DNA of 64,000 nucleotides from Mycolicibacterium insubricum. GTDB taxonomy: Bacteria > Actinomycetota > Actinomycetes > Mycobacteriales > Mycobacteriaceae. The notes under the pieces are model-generated. The model did not search any database and was not told the origin of the DNA. It saw only the letters and a list, made by a program, of their open reading frames with translations. Positions within the stretch are counted from its first letter, which is position 1, and each line of letters opens with the position of its first letter. Below, piece after piece: positions 1-8,745 of this stretch. The translations under genes were made by a program, and so were the position numbers. The stretch lies in the NCBI RefSeq assembly GCF_010731615.1, contig NZ_AP022618.1:3348001-3412000 (forward strand), in the 5' to 3' direction.

Positions 1-459
1 TACAAGCGCCTGGTGCCCGGCTACGAGGCCCCGATCAACCTGGTGTACAGCCAGCGCAACCGGTCCGCCTGCGTGCGTATCCCGATCACCGGCAACAACC
101 CGAAGGCCAAGCGCCTGGAGTTCCGTTGCCCGGACAGCTCGGGTAACCCGTACCTGGCCTTCGCAGCCATGCTGATGGCCGGTATCGACGGCATCAAGAA
201 CAAGATCGAGCCGCTGGCCCCGGTCGACAAGGACCTCTACGAGCTGCCGCCGGACGAGGCCGCCAACATCCCGCAGGCGCCCACCTCGCTGGCCGCGGTG
301 ATCGACAAGCTCGAAGAGGACCACGAATACCTCACCGAGGGTGGCGTGTTCACCGAGGACCTGATCGAGACCTACATCGCCTACAAGCGGGAGAACGAGA
401 TCCTGCCGGTGCAGATCCGTCCTCACCCGTACGAGTTCAGCCTGTACTACGACTGCTGA
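1..459 (+). CDS. glnA1: Glutamine synthetase type I (GlnA1), C-terminal part
   Basis: Only the last 152 codons are present; the gene runs in from the left edge. Glutamine synthetase makes glutamine from glutamate, ammonia and ATP in the cytoplasm. The fragment has the conserved stretch with NRSACVRIP and [17 protein letters not shown], which lines the active site in GSI enzymes, and ends in the family-typical EFSLYYDC. The motif [10 protein letters not shown] carries the tyrosine (codon 238-240) that is adenylylated in GSI-beta enzymes. The adenylyltransferase GlnE is encoded about 3.8 kb downstream, so this enzyme is expected to be under covalent control. A perfect hairpin terminator follows 15 bases after the stop codon. 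Confidence 0.96.
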   Translation, partial: YKRLVPGYEAPINLVYSQRNRSACVRIPITGNNPKAKRLEFRCPDSSGNPYLAFAAMLMAGIDGIKNKIEPLAPVDKDLYELPPDEAANIPQAPTSLAAVIDKLEEDHEYLTEGGVFTEDLIETYIAYKRENEILPVQIRPHPYEFSLYYDC

Positions 460-473
460 GACAGGTGGGAAAA

Positions 474-506
474 GCCGGGCGGCGCGCGAGTGCCGCCCGG
501 CTTTTT
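474..506 (+). terminator. Rho-independent terminator after glnA1
   Basis: A perfect 10-bp stem (GCCGGGCGGC at 474-483 with its complement at 492-501), an 8-base loop and five T residues. It sits just after the glnA1 stop. A GTG at 490 that could open the next reading frame lies inside this hairpin, which argues against that start. Confidence 0.85.
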
Positions 507-528
507 CTCGAGCGATAGGGTGATCGGC

Positions 529-945
529 GTGGCTGCGACAACACCGAACCCCTGGCAACGCATCACCTACGCCTACGGTCGCCGGCTGCCCGACTCGATG
601 AGGGATTGGGTGCGCCAGGACCTCACCGGCCCGGGCGCGGTCCGCCGTCACCTCATCCGGATGGCGATTCCGTCGGCGCTGGTGCTGGCTCCGGTGTGGT
701 TGCTGCCGGCCCCGGTGTCGATCCTGCTCCAGATGACGGGACCGCTGTTCTTCTGGGCGGTGGTGATGGCGATGGCGCTGAACAAGCCGTGGCGGCGCCA
801 CCGGCTGGCTCAGCACGGCCTGCCGATGGAGCTGATCGAGGCCAAGAAGTCCAAGCGCGCCCAACGGATGCACGACAACTACATCGAGAAGTATGGGCCG
901 CGCCCCGAAGAGGCGCGCTGGCAGGCCAACAGCAGCCCGTTCTGA
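529..945 (+). CDS. DUF5313-like small membrane protein
   Basis: A 138-residue protein starting MAATTPNPWQRITYAYGRRLP, resembling a family of mycobacterial proteins of unknown function (DUF5313). One or two hydrophobic segments lie around residues 45-85 (IPSALVLAPVWLLPAPVSIL, then GPLFFWAVVMAMAL), followed by a basic cytosolic-looking tail. I chose the GTG at 529 because AGGG stands 8 bases upstream. Longer frames from GTG 490 or 520 would overlap the glnA1 terminator. The stop is three bases before dtd, so the two genes are probably cotranscribed. No function can be assigned. Confidence 0.75.
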   Translation: MAATTPNPWQRITYAYGRRLPDSMRDWVRQDLTGPGAVRRHLIRMAIPSALVLAPVWLLPAPVSILLQMTGPLFFWAVVMAMALNKPWRRHRLAQHGLPMELIEAKKSKRAQRMHDNYIEKYGPRPEEARWQANSSPF

Positions 946-948
946 CCC

Positions 949-1386
949 GTGCGGGTTCTGCTGCAGCGCGTCACGTCCGCGCAGGTGCACGTCGACGGTG
1001 AGGTCGTCGGGGCCATTTCGCCCGCCACCCAGGGCCTGGTGGCTCTGGTGGGTGTCACCCACACCGACGACGCCGCGGTGGCCGCCAAGCTGGCCGAGAA
1101 GTTGTGGCGGCTGCGGATCCTCGACGACGAGCGCAGCGCCGCCGATATCGGCGCCCCGATCCTGGTGATCAGCCAGTTCACCCTGTATGCCAACACTGCC
1201 AAGGGCCGGCGACCGGCGTGGAACGCCGCCGCGCCCGGGCCGGTGGCCGAACCCCTGGTCGAGGCGTTCGCCGAGGCGCTGCGGGGGCTCGGCGCCGAGG
1301 TCGCCACCGGCGTGTTCGGCGCCCATATGCACGTCGAGCTGATCAACGACGGCCCCGTGACCCTGCTCCTCGAATCAGAAAGATAG
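949..1386 (+). CDS. dtd: D-aminoacyl-tRNA deacylase
   Basis: Dtd hydrolyses D-amino acids (and glycine on tRNA-Ala) from mischarged tRNAs in the cytoplasm. The 145-residue product has the usual length and both signature motifs: SQFTLY at about 75-80 and NDGPVT at about 133-138, the latter corresponding to the cross-subunit Gly-Pro motif of the homodimer. It starts with GTG ([13 protein letters not shown]), typical of the family N-terminus. It follows the upstream membrane-protein gene by 3 bases and is followed at once by the acyl-CoA dehydrogenase gene, so a short operon is likely. Confidence 0.95.
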   Translation: MRVLLQRVTSAQVHVDGEVVGAISPATQGLVALVGVTHTDDAAVAAKLAEKLWRLRILDDERSAADIGAPILVISQFTLYANTAKGRRPAWNAAAPGPVAEPLVEAFAEALRGLGAEVATGVFGAHMHVELINDGPVTLLLESER

Positions 1387-1396
1387 AGTGATCTAT

Positions 1397-2548
1397 ATGG
1401 TGACGAAGTACATCCCCTCCTGGTACGACGACGAGGTCAGCGCCCTCTACGAGCTGGCGCTGGGCTTCTTCGAGCGCGAGGTCGTCGGGCAGCACGAGAA
1501 GTGGGACGCCCAGCGTCACATCGACCGCAGCGTGTGGCTGGAGGCCGGCAAGCTGGGTCTGCTGCTGTGCTCGGTGCCCGCCGAGTACGGCGGCGGCGGT
1601 GGCACCTTCGCCCACGACCTGGCCGTGCTGGAGGCCCAGGGCTACGCCGGGGACCTGTCGCTCGGGGTGGGCGTGCACAGCGGGATCGTCGCGCACTACG
1701 TCCTGGCCTACGGCTCCGAGGAGCAGAAGCGCTACTGGCTGCCGCTGATGGCCAGCGGTGAGGTGCTCGGCGCGATCGGTATGACCGAGCCCGGCGCCGG
1801 TTCCGACCTGAAGGCCATCCGCGCCACCGCCATCCGCGAGGACGACCAGTATGTGATCAACGGCTCCAAGACCTTCATCACCAACGGTGGTTCGGCCGAC
1901 ATGATCGTGCTCGCGGTCAAGACCGACCCGAAGGCCGGCGCGCGCGGTGTGTCGCTGCTGATCGTCGACCTGCGCGATTGCCCCGGCTACCAGGTGACCC
2001 GTGTGCTGGACAAGGTCGGTATCCACGGCGGTGACACCGCCGAGTTGGCGTTCACCGATGTGCGGGTACCGGTCAGCGCACTGCTGGGCCCCGAGGAGGG
2101 TAAGGGCTTCGGCCAGCTGATGGCCCAGCTGCGCCAGGAGCGGCTCACCATCGCCGCCTCCGGAGTGGCCGGCATGGAGCGCGCCGTCGACGACACCGTG
2201 GCCTACACCAAGTCTCGGGAAGCGTTCGGGCACAGCATCTTCGAGTTCCAGAACACCGCGTTCGAGCTGGCCGAGTGCAAGACCATCGCGCGGACCGGGC
2301 GGATCTTCTACGACCACTGCGTCCAATCCCATTTGCGCGGCGAGCTTTCCGACACCGACGCCGCGATGGCCAAGTACTGGCTGACCGACCGCAAATGCGA
2401 GGTCATCGACCGGTGCGTGCAGCTCTACGGCGGCTACGGCTACATGCGCGAGTACCTGATCGCGCGGATGTACGAGGATGCCCGGGTGGAGCGCATCTAC
2501 GGCGGCGCCAACGAGGTGATGAAGCAGATCATCGCCCGCTCGCTGTAG
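1397..2548 (+). CDS. Acyl-CoA dehydrogenase (FadE, long-chain type)
   Basis: An FAD-dependent dehydrogenase catalysing the first oxidation of beta-oxidation or a related acyl-CoA desaturation; about 383 residues, a normal length. The middle domain has GAIGMTEPGAGSDL and NGSKTFITNG. The C-terminal domain has the FAD/dimer motif QLYGGYGYMREY and ends ERIYGGANEVMKQIIARSL. The glutamate used as base by medium-chain enzymes is replaced by glycine in RIYGGA, as in the LCAD and isovaleryl-type branch. In that branch the base lies in the helix corresponding to LRQERLTIAA, where a glutamate is present. ATG 1397 is preferred; GTG 1388 and GTG 1400 are alternatives. The substrate cannot be read from sequence. 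Confidence 0.92.
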   Translation: MVTKYIPSWYDDEVSALYELALGFFEREVVGQHEKWDAQRHIDRSVWLEAGKLGLLLCSVPAEYGGGGGTFAHDLAVLEAQGYAGDLSLGVGVHSGIVAHYVLAYGSEEQKRYWLPLMASGEVLGAIGMTEPGAGSDLKAIRATAIREDDQYVINGSKTFITNGGSADMIVLAVKTDPKAGARGVSLLIVDLRDCPGYQVTRVLDKVGIHGGDTAELAFTDVRVPVSALLGPEEGKGFGQLMAQLRQERLTIAASGVAGMERAVDDTVAYTKSREAFGHSIFEFQNTAFELAECKTIARTGRIFYDHCVQSHLRGELSDTDAAMAKYWLTDRKCEVIDRCVQLYGGYGYMREYLIARMYEDARVERIYGGANEVMKQIIARSL

Positions 2549-2571
2549 CGGGAGTTCCGCGGCCGCCACTG

Positions 2572-2691
2572 CTAGAAGGGCGGGGCGTCGTCCCAGGGTT
2601 CGCTGGTGATCTCGGTGGCGCCCACACCGAACCCCGGCGCAGTCGGGTCACACCACCGATCGAGGTAGTCGACGATTGAGCGGCCGGACAA
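2572..2691 (-). CDS. Possible 39-residue small protein downstream of the F420-type oxidoreductase
   Basis: A short frame starting at a TTG eight bases past the stop of the oxidoreductase gene and ending EPWDDAPPF. It has strong GC preference at third positions and a protein-like, acidic composition (IVDYLDRWCDPTAPG, ATEITSEPWDD). GAGGGG stands only 3 bases upstream of the TTG, which is close for a ribosome site. The same frame stays open into the oxidoreductase gene, so the true start could lie elsewhere. No family is recognised. Confidence 0.4.
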   Translation of the reverse strand: MSGRSIVDYLDRWCDPTAPGFGVGATEITSEPWDDAPPF

Positions 2692-2698
2692 CGGCCCC

Positions 2699-3556
2699 TC
2701 AGTCCAGCCCGTTGTCCACCCGGAAGCGGCGCAGCCCGTCGATCTTCTCGGCCAGGGGCGCATCGGGTGTGCAGTAGAACATCCACGGGGCGGTCAGCAC
2801 GGCGCTGACTCCCCCGGCCTCGGCCCGCGCGTACTGCTCGGGGGTGAAGGCGTCGGCCAGCGGCGTGATGACGGTGAAATCATCCATGCCCAAGCCCTTT
2901 TCGGCCCGCAGATCCCGAATCCGGGCGATCGAGGCGATGACCCGGTCGGTACTCAGCAGGTCGCCGATCCAGCCGTCGTAGCGGGCGGCGCGGCGCAGCG
3001 CGATGTCGGACTGGCCACCGATGTAGATCGGGATCCGCGGCGGTGTGGGTTCCATCTCCAGGCGCGGCGCCCGGTAGAACTCGCCGTCGAACTCGGTCCA
3101 GCCCGGCGACCACAGCCGCCGCATCAGTTCCAGCATCTCGTCGGTGCGCCGGCCACGGTTGCCGAAATCCTGTTCCATCAATGCGAATTCGTCGGCGCAC
3201 CAGCCCACTCCGGCACCGAGCTCGACCCGGCCGCCGGCCAGTTCGGCCGCCGTGCCGATGGATTTGGCGGCCAGGTACGGGTTGCGCAGCGCCGGGACCG
3301 TGACGGTGGTGACGAACCGGATCTGCCGGGTGACGGCGGCCATCGCGCCGATCAGCACCCACGGGTCGGGCCACGGGGTGAACGGCTGCCAGCGGGGCTT
3401 GCCGTCGCTGGTGTACGGGTAGGGGGTGGTGAGGGTTTCCAGGTTCACCACATGCTCGGGAATGGCGATCCCGTCGTAACCCAGATCATCGGCCGCCCGG
3501 GCGATCTCGACCGCCTCGTGGACGTCCATGAAGGCCGTTCCGACGTAGAACCGCAT
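2699..3556 (-). CDS. LLM-class F420-dependent oxidoreductase
   Basis: A luciferase-like monooxygenase-fold protein of 285 residues. It begins MRFYVGTAFMDVHEAVEIAR and carries DLGYDGIAIPEHV, TTVTVPALRNPYLAAKSIGT, GGRVELGAGVGWCADEFALM and PIYIGGQSDIALRRAARYDGW, the usual order for mycobacterial F420-dependent members of this family (Rossmann-lacking TIM barrel, cofactor F420). The ATG at 3556 shares one base with the TGA of the upstream thioesterase-like gene, so translation is probably coupled and an upstream GTG at 3577 is less likely. The substrate is unknown; actinobacteria carry dozens of such paralogues. Confidence 0.88.
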   Translation of the reverse strand: MRFYVGTAFMDVHEAVEIARAADDLGYDGIAIPEHVVNLETLTTPYPYTSDGKPRWQPFTPWPDPWVLIGAMAAVTRQIRFVTTVTVPALRNPYLAAKSIGTAAELAGGRVELGAGVGWCADEFALMEQDFGNRGRRTDEMLELMRRLWSPGWTEFDGEFYRAPRLEMEPTPPRIPIYIGGQSDIALRRAARYDGWIGDLLSTDRVIASIARIRDLRAEKGLGMDDFTVITPLADAFTPEQYARAEAGGVSAVLTAPWMFYCTPDAPLAEKIDGLRRFRVDNGLD

Positions 3557-4185
3557 CAATTCTCCTCTCGTGCCCACGCGGGTGTGATGAACACGCCTTC
3601 GGCCTGCACGGTGGGCCCGTCGGCGTCGGCGATATGACCGCGCGCGTAGGTCTTCACCCCGTCGACGCGTTCGATGAACGCCTCGGCCCGCAGCGCACCC
3701 AGCGGGGTGCCGCGCAGATAGCGACAGCTGATGGTGCCAGTGAAGTTCGGCTTGGTCAGCCCGTCGCTGGCGGCCTCACCCAGCAGGTGGTCGAGGATCA
3801 GGGCGCTCATGCCACCGTGCACGTGCCCGGGCGGACCCTCGTACGGCGCGCCGAGGACGAACTCGGTCCAGACCCGCCCGCCGGGTTCGCGGTGGATCTC
3901 CACCGGCGGCGCGATCGGGTTGCGCACCCCGATCACCGGATTCCCCCAGGTGACCCCCTGGCCGTCGGGCATGAAACGCACTCCGTGCGTGCCGTCGATC
4001 TGGCGCTCGGTCAGTAACGCGGTGACCTCGTCGATCGTCCGGCGCGCCCGGTCCACCTCGTCCTGGTCGGCCTCGGTCCGGATACACGCATCGATGAGTG
4101 CGCGCACCGACTGGGCCAGCGGCTCGTAGCGGGCGCGCAGCCGCTGGTATTCGGCGGTGTCGATTAGTTCCTCGGAGAACTTCAC
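3556..4185 (-). CDS. PaaI-type hotdog-fold thioesterase
   Basis: About 209 residues with a helical N-terminal region and a C-terminal 4HBT hotdog domain. The hotdog signature is GHVHGGMSALILDHLLGEAA, followed by the strand TGTISCRYLRGTPLGALRAEAFIERVDG split over the fold. Such enzymes hydrolyse acyl-CoA thioesters in the cytoplasm. The GTG at 4185 has AAGG about 6 bases upstream and gives a compact start (MKFSEELIDTAEYQRL). GTG 4230 would add 15 less typical residues. The stop overlaps the start of the downstream oxidoreductase by one base, so the pair forms a unit. Confidence 0.82.
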   Translation of the reverse strand: MKFSEELIDTAEYQRLRARYEPLAQSVRALIDACIRTEADQDEVDRARRTIDEVTALLTERQIDGTHGVRFMPDGQGVTWGNPVIGVRNPIAPPVEIHREPGGRVWTEFVLGAPYEGPPGHVHGGMSALILDHLLGEAASDGLTKPNFTGTISCRYLRGTPLGALRAEAFIERVDGVKTYARGHIADADGPTVQAEGVFITPAWAREEN

Positions 4186-4251
4186 CGAACCTTCATAACA
4201 CCGCGCAGTTTCGACGGCGCCCGCGGACACCCAAACGCCTCAGGCGAAGCG

Positions 4252-7233
4252 TCAGCCGAACACCTCTCGGACCACGGCCTTGGCCCGCCGTGTCACCCGC
4301 AGGTAGTTGTCCAGGAACTCGCCGCCGTCGTCGGTGGGCCAGCCGGCGGCGACGGCGACCGCGTTGAGGAATCGTCCCGGACCGGGCAGTTGATCGATCG
4401 GTTTCCCCTTGACCAGCACCAGCGCATTGCGGCTGGCGGTGGCTGTCAGCCAGGCCCAGCGCAACTGCGCCACCTGGCCCGAATCGAGCAGACCGGCCTC
4501 CTCGATCGCGTCCAGGGTGTCCAGCGTCGAGGTGTTGTGCAGACCGGGCACGTCGTGGGCGTGTCGCAGCTGCAGCAGCTGGACGGTCCATTCGACGTCG
4601 GCCAGTCCGCCGCGGCCCAGCTTGGTGTGGGTGTTGGGATCCGCGCCGCGTGGCAGGCGCTCGGCGTCGACGCGGGCCTTGATCCGGCGGATCTCCTGCA
4701 CCGTGGCGGGCGAGATGCCGTCGGCCGGATAGCGGAATTCGTCGATCATCAGCAGGAACCGGTCACCGAGATCCAGATCGCCGGCCACCCGGTGGGCGCG
4801 CAGCAGCGCCTGGATCTCCCACGCCTGGGCCCACTGGGTGTAGTAGGCCTGATAGGAGGCCAACGTGCGCACCAGCGGCCCATTGCGGCCCTCCGGGCGC
4901 AGGTTCGCGTCCACCTCCAGCGGCGGATCGGCGCTCGGGGTGCCCAGCAGGGCGCGTACCTGCTCGGCGATGGTCGTCGACCATTTGACCGCGGCGACGT
5001 CGTCGAATCCCTCGTTGGCCTCGCAGACGAACATCACGTCGGCGTCCGAGCCGTAGCCGAGTTCGCCGCCCCCGAGCCGGCCCATCGCGATCACCGCGAA
5101 CCGCGCCGGAACCCGCCCGTCGGCGGGTGTGTGCGCCCGGATCACCGCGTCCAGCGACGCCTGCAGCACCGCCACCCACACCGAGGTCAGCGCCGCGCAC
5201 ACCGACCGCACGTCCAGCAGGCCCAGCAGGTCCGCCGAGGCGATCCGGGCCAGTTCCCGGCGGCGCAGGCTGCGCGCGGCCTGGATGGCGTGCACCGGAT
5301 CGCGGTGCCGGGCGGCGGCGGCCACCAGCGACTTGGCCACCCCGTCGGGATCGGTGTCGAGCAGCTTCGGCCCGGTGGGCCCGTCGCCGTAGGCCTGAAT
5401 GATCTCTGGGGCCCGGATCAGCAAATCCGGGAGGTACGCCGAGGTGCCCAGCACGTGCATCAGCCGCTTGGCGACCGCGCTCTCGTCGCGCAGGGTGGCC
5501 AGATACCAGCGCTGGTCCGACAGCGCCTCGCTGAGCTTGCGGTAGGACAGCAGCCCGCCGTCGGGATCCGGGGTGTCCGACAGCCAGTCCAGCAGCGTCG
5601 GCAGCAGCACCGTTTGGACCCGGCCGCGCCGGCCGGTCTGGTTGCTCAGCGCCGACAGGTGTGTCAACGCGCTCGCCGGTGCCCGGTAGCCCAGGGCGGC
5701 GAGCTGACGCTCGGCCGCCTCGGTGTTCAGTCCGGAACCCAATTCGACTGCGCCGCCGACGCTTTCCAACAGTGGTTGGTAGAAGAGCTTGGCGTGCAGC
5801 CGGGACACCCGCAGGCTGTGCCGCTTGAGGTCCTCGCGCAGCATGCCCAGGGCGTCGTAGTTGCCGCCGGGGCGGATGTGCGCCGCACGCGCCAGCCAGC
5901 GCAGCGCCTCGGCATCGTCGGGTGCGGGCAGCAGGTGGGTCCGCTTGAGCCGCTGCAACTGCAGCCGGTGCTCCAGCAACCTCAGGAACTCGTACGACGC
6001 CGTCAGGTTCGCGGCGTCGTCGCGCCCGATGTAGCCGCCCGCGGCCAGTGCGCCCAGCGCGTCGACGGTGGAGGCGACCTGCAGCGACGTGTCGTTGCGG
6101 CCGTGCACGAGTTGCAGTAGCTGAACGGCGAATTCGACGTCGCGCAGTCCCCCGGTGCCCAGTTTCAGTTCCCGGTCGCGCACCTCCGCGGGTACCAGTG
6201 CCTCCACCCGGCGACGCATGGCCTGCACGTCGGGGACGAAGTCCTCGCGTTCGCGGGCGTTCCACACCATCGGCATCAGCGCGTCGATGTAGGCGCGGCC
6301 CAGCTCCGGGTCGCCGACGGCCGCCCGGGCCTTCAGAAGTGCCTGAAACTCCCAGGTTTTGGCCCATCGCTGGTAGTAGGCGATGTGACTGTCCAGGGTG
6401 CGGACGAGTTGTCCGGCCTTGCCCTCGGGCCGCAGCGCGGCGTCGACCTCGAAGAAGGTGTCCGAGGCGAACCGCATCATCTCCCCGGCCACCCGGGTGG
6501 TGACCGAATCCGCCTCCGCGCCGACGAAGATGATGTCGACGTCGGACACGTAGTTCAGTTCGCGCGCACCGCATTTGCCCATGGCGATGACGGCCAGCCG
6601 GGGCGCCTCCACACCGTCGGTGCACACGGTCGCCACGGCGATCTGCAACGACGCGGCCAGCGCCGCGTCGGCGAGATCCGACAGGTGCGCACCGACCGCC
6701 GGGAACGCCAGCACCGGTTCGTTCTCCACCGTCGGGGCGGTGTCGAGTGCGGCGAGCACCAGCAACCGGTCCCGGTAGAGCTTGCGCAACGCCGAAGACA
6801 CTGCCGGACCGGCGTTTTCGTCCGCGCAGGCGCAGAACACGGTGCGCAGCTCGTCGGCCGACGGCAGCCGCACCGAACCGGCCAGCAGTTTCCACGACTG
6901 CGGGTGGGCGACCAGGTGGTCGCCGAGGGCCAGTGACGACCCGAGCACCCCGAACAGCCTGCCGCGCAATCCCCGGTCGGCCAACAAAGCGGCGGCCAGC
7001 TCGTCGAAATCAGGCCCCAGCGACTCCGCGAGCCGCACCATCGCCTTCAGCGCGGCGTCGGCGTCGGGTGCGCGCGACAGCGACCACAACAGTTCGACGT
7101 GCCCGGGGGTGTCCCACCCCAGCTGGGTCAGGCTCGCCCGCGCCCCTGGATCGACCAGTCCCAGCCGTCCGGTACCGGGGATGGTGGGGCGACCGGTCGC
7201 CGGCCGGGCGGGAGACTCGCGCACGTTCGCCAC
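4252..7233 (-). CDS. glnE: Bifunctional glutamine synthetase adenylyltransferase/adenylyl-removing enzyme
   Basis: GlnE adds and removes AMP on the regulatory tyrosine of GlnA1 in response to nitrogen status. The 993-residue product has two nucleotidyltransferase domains in tandem. The N-terminal one has [21 protein letters not shown] and the C-terminal one [20 protein letters not shown], each supplying the paired metal-binding aspartates. Each is followed by the [19 protein letters not shown] type segment and [17 protein letters not shown] or [17 protein letters not shown]. The N-terminal domain normally removes AMP and the C-terminal one adds it. It starts (GTG) about 33 bases after glnA2, so the genes are an operon. 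M. tuberculosis glnE is known to be essential. Confidence 0.97.
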   Translation of the reverse strand: MANVRESPARPATGRPTIPGTGRLGLVDPGARASLTQLGWDTPGHVELLWSLSRAPDADAALKAMVRLAESLGPDFDELAAALLADRGLRGRLFGVLGSSLALGDHLVAHPQSWKLLAGSVRLPSADELRTVFCACADENAGPAVSSALRKLYRDRLLVLAALDTAPTVENEPVLAFPAVGAHLSDLADAALAASLQIAVATVCTDGVEAPRLAVIAMGKCGARELNYVSDVDIIFVGAEADSVTTRVAGEMMRFASDTFFEVDAALRPEGKAGQLVRTLDSHIAYYQRWAKTWEFQALLKARAAVGDPELGRAYIDALMPMVWNAREREDFVPDVQAMRRRVEALVPAEVRDRELKLGTGGLRDVEFAVQLLQLVHGRNDTSLQVASTVDALGALAAGGYIGRDDAANLTASYEFLRLLEHRLQLQRLKRTHLLPAPDDAEALRWLARAAHIRPGGNYDALGMLREDLKRHSLRVSRLHAKLFYQPLLESVGGAVELGSGLNTEAAERQLAALGYRAPASALTHLSALSNQTGRRGRVQTVLLPTLLDWLSDTPDPDGGLLSYRKLSEALSDQRWYLATLRDESAVAKRLMHVLGTSAYLPDLLIRAPEIIQAYGDGPTGPKLLDTDPDGVAKSLVAAAARHRDPVHAIQAARSLRRRELARIASADLLGLLDVRSVCAALTSVWVAVLQASLDAVIRAHTPADGRVPARFAVIAMGRLGGGELGYGSDADVMFVCEANEGFDDVAAVKWSTTIAEQVRALLGTPSADPPLEVDANLRPEGRNGPLVRTLASYQAYYTQWAQAWEIQALLRAHRVAGDLDLGDRFLLMIDEFRYPADGISPATVQEIRRIKARVDAERLPRGADPNTHTKLGRGGLADVEWTVQLLQLRHAHDVPGLHNTSTLDTLDAIEEAGLLDSGQVAQLRWAWLTATASRNALVLVKGKPIDQLPGPGRFLNAVAVAAGWPTDDGGEFLDNYLRVTRRAKAVVREVFG

Positions 7234-7266
7234 CGTAACGCACCGCCGAACCCCGAACGGGGCCGG

Positions 7267-8610
7267 TTACAGCGACAGGTACTGCTTGAGCTCGTACGGC
7301 GTGACGTTGCTGCGGTAGTTCTCCCACTCGGTGCGCTTGTTGCGCAGGAAGAAGTCAAACACATGCTCACCGAGGGCCTCGGCCACCAGCTCGCTGCGCT
7401 CCATCGCCTCCAGCGCCTGGCCCAGGCTGTTGGGCAGCTCCCGGAAGCCCATCGCGCGGCGCTCCTCGGGGGTCAGGGTCCACACGTTGTCCTCGGCCTC
7501 GGGCCCCAGCACATAACCCTGCTCGACGCCGCGCAGCCCGGCGGCCAGCAGCACCGCGAAGGTCAGGTACGGGTTGCACGCCGAGTCGGGGCTGCGCACC
7601 TCGATGCGCCGCGACGACGCCTTGTTCAGCGTGTACATCGGCACCCGGACCAGCGCCGAGCGGTTGGCCGCACCCCAGGACGCCGCCGTCGGCGCCTCGC
7701 CGCCGTGCACCAGCCGCTTGTAGGAATTCACCCACTGGTTGGTGACGGCGCTGATCTCCACGGCGTGCTCCAGGATGCCGGCGATGAACGACTTGCCGAC
7801 GTTGGACAACTGCAGCGGATCGTCGGGGCTGTGAAAGGCGTTGTTCTCCCCCTCGAACAGGCTGATGTGGGTGTGCATCGCCGAGCCGGGGTAGTCGGTG
7901 AACGGCTTGGGCATGAACGACGCCCGCACCCCCTCGCCGAGGGCGACCTCCTTGACCAGGTGCCGGAAGGTCATCACGTTGTCGGCCATGGACAGCGCGT
8001 CGGCGTAGCGCAGGTCGATCTCCTGCTGGCCGGGAGCGCCCTCGTGATGGCTGAATTCGACGGAGATGCCCATCTTCTCTAGCGCCTCGATGGCGTGCCG
8101 CCGGAAGTTGGGGGCACCCTCGTGCACGGACTGGTCGAAGTAGCCGCCATTGTCCGCGGGCACCGGCACGCTGCCGTCGTACGGGCCGGGTTCGAGTAGG
8201 AAGAACTCGATCTCCGGGTGCACGTAGCAGGAGAACCCCAGATCGCCGGCCTTGGCGAGCTGGCGGCGCAGCACGTGCCGGGAGTCCGCCCACGACGGCG
8301 ACCCGTCGGGCATGGTGATGTCGCAGAACATGCGTGCGGTGTGGAACGCGCCGTCCTCGCTGGCCCGCCACGGCAGGATCTGGAAGGTCGACGGGTCGGG
8401 CCGGGCCACCGTGTCCGATTCCGACACCCGGGCGAAACCCTCGATGGAGGAACCGTCGAAGCCGATGCCCTCCTCGAAGGCACCCTCGAGTTCGGCGGGC
8501 GCGATCGCCACCGACTTGAGAAATCCGAGCACATCGGTGAACCACAGCCGGACGAAGCGAATGTCGCGTTCCTCCAGCGTGCGCAGCACGAATTCCATCT
8601 GGCGATCCAT
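7267..8610 (-). CDS. glnA2: Glutamine synthetase type I paralogue GlnA2
   Basis: A 447-residue GSI-type enzyme, slightly shorter than GlnA1. It has GFDGSSIEGFARVSESD (beta-grasp and phosphate loop region), YVHPEIEFFLLEPG, SHHEGAPGQQEIDLRYADAL, KPFTDYPGSAMHTHISLF and RRIEVRSPDSACNPYLTFAV. In the position of the adenylylated tyrosine it reads NVWTLTPEERRA, so a tryptophan replaces the modification site and GlnE is not expected to act on it. The gene precedes glnE on the same strand. Mycobacterial GlnA2 homologues are dispensable in culture and their physiological product is debated. Confidence 0.95.
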   Translation of the reverse strand: MDRQMEFVLRTLEERDIRFVRLWFTDVLGFLKSVAIAPAELEGAFEEGIGFDGSSIEGFARVSESDTVARPDPSTFQILPWRASEDGAFHTARMFCDITMPDGSPSWADSRHVLRRQLAKAGDLGFSCYVHPEIEFFLLEPGPYDGSVPVPADNGGYFDQSVHEGAPNFRRHAIEALEKMGISVEFSHHEGAPGQQEIDLRYADALSMADNVMTFRHLVKEVALGEGVRASFMPKPFTDYPGSAMHTHISLFEGENNAFHSPDDPLQLSNVGKSFIAGILEHAVEISAVTNQWVNSYKRLVHGGEAPTAASWGAANRSALVRVPMYTLNKASSRRIEVRSPDSACNPYLTFAVLLAAGLRGVEQGYVLGPEAEDNVWTLTPEERRAMGFRELPNSLGQALEAMERSELVAEALGEHVFDFFLRNKRTEWENYRSNVTPYELKQYLSL

Positions 8611-8745
8611 GCTGGCGACCCTAGGCGTCGGCTGTTAATTCCGTGTTACGGCCCGGGCGGTTCGGCGAGGCTCGGCGGCGGTGGCGCGAGCGGAGCGAGT
8701 GCCGGCGCAGCCGAGGGGAAGCCGGGACCGACCGCAAAAAAACCG

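Noticed and set aside
490..528. GTG 490 as start of the membrane-protein gene
   Set aside because: It falls inside the stem of the glnA1 terminator; GTG 529 has a ribosome site.
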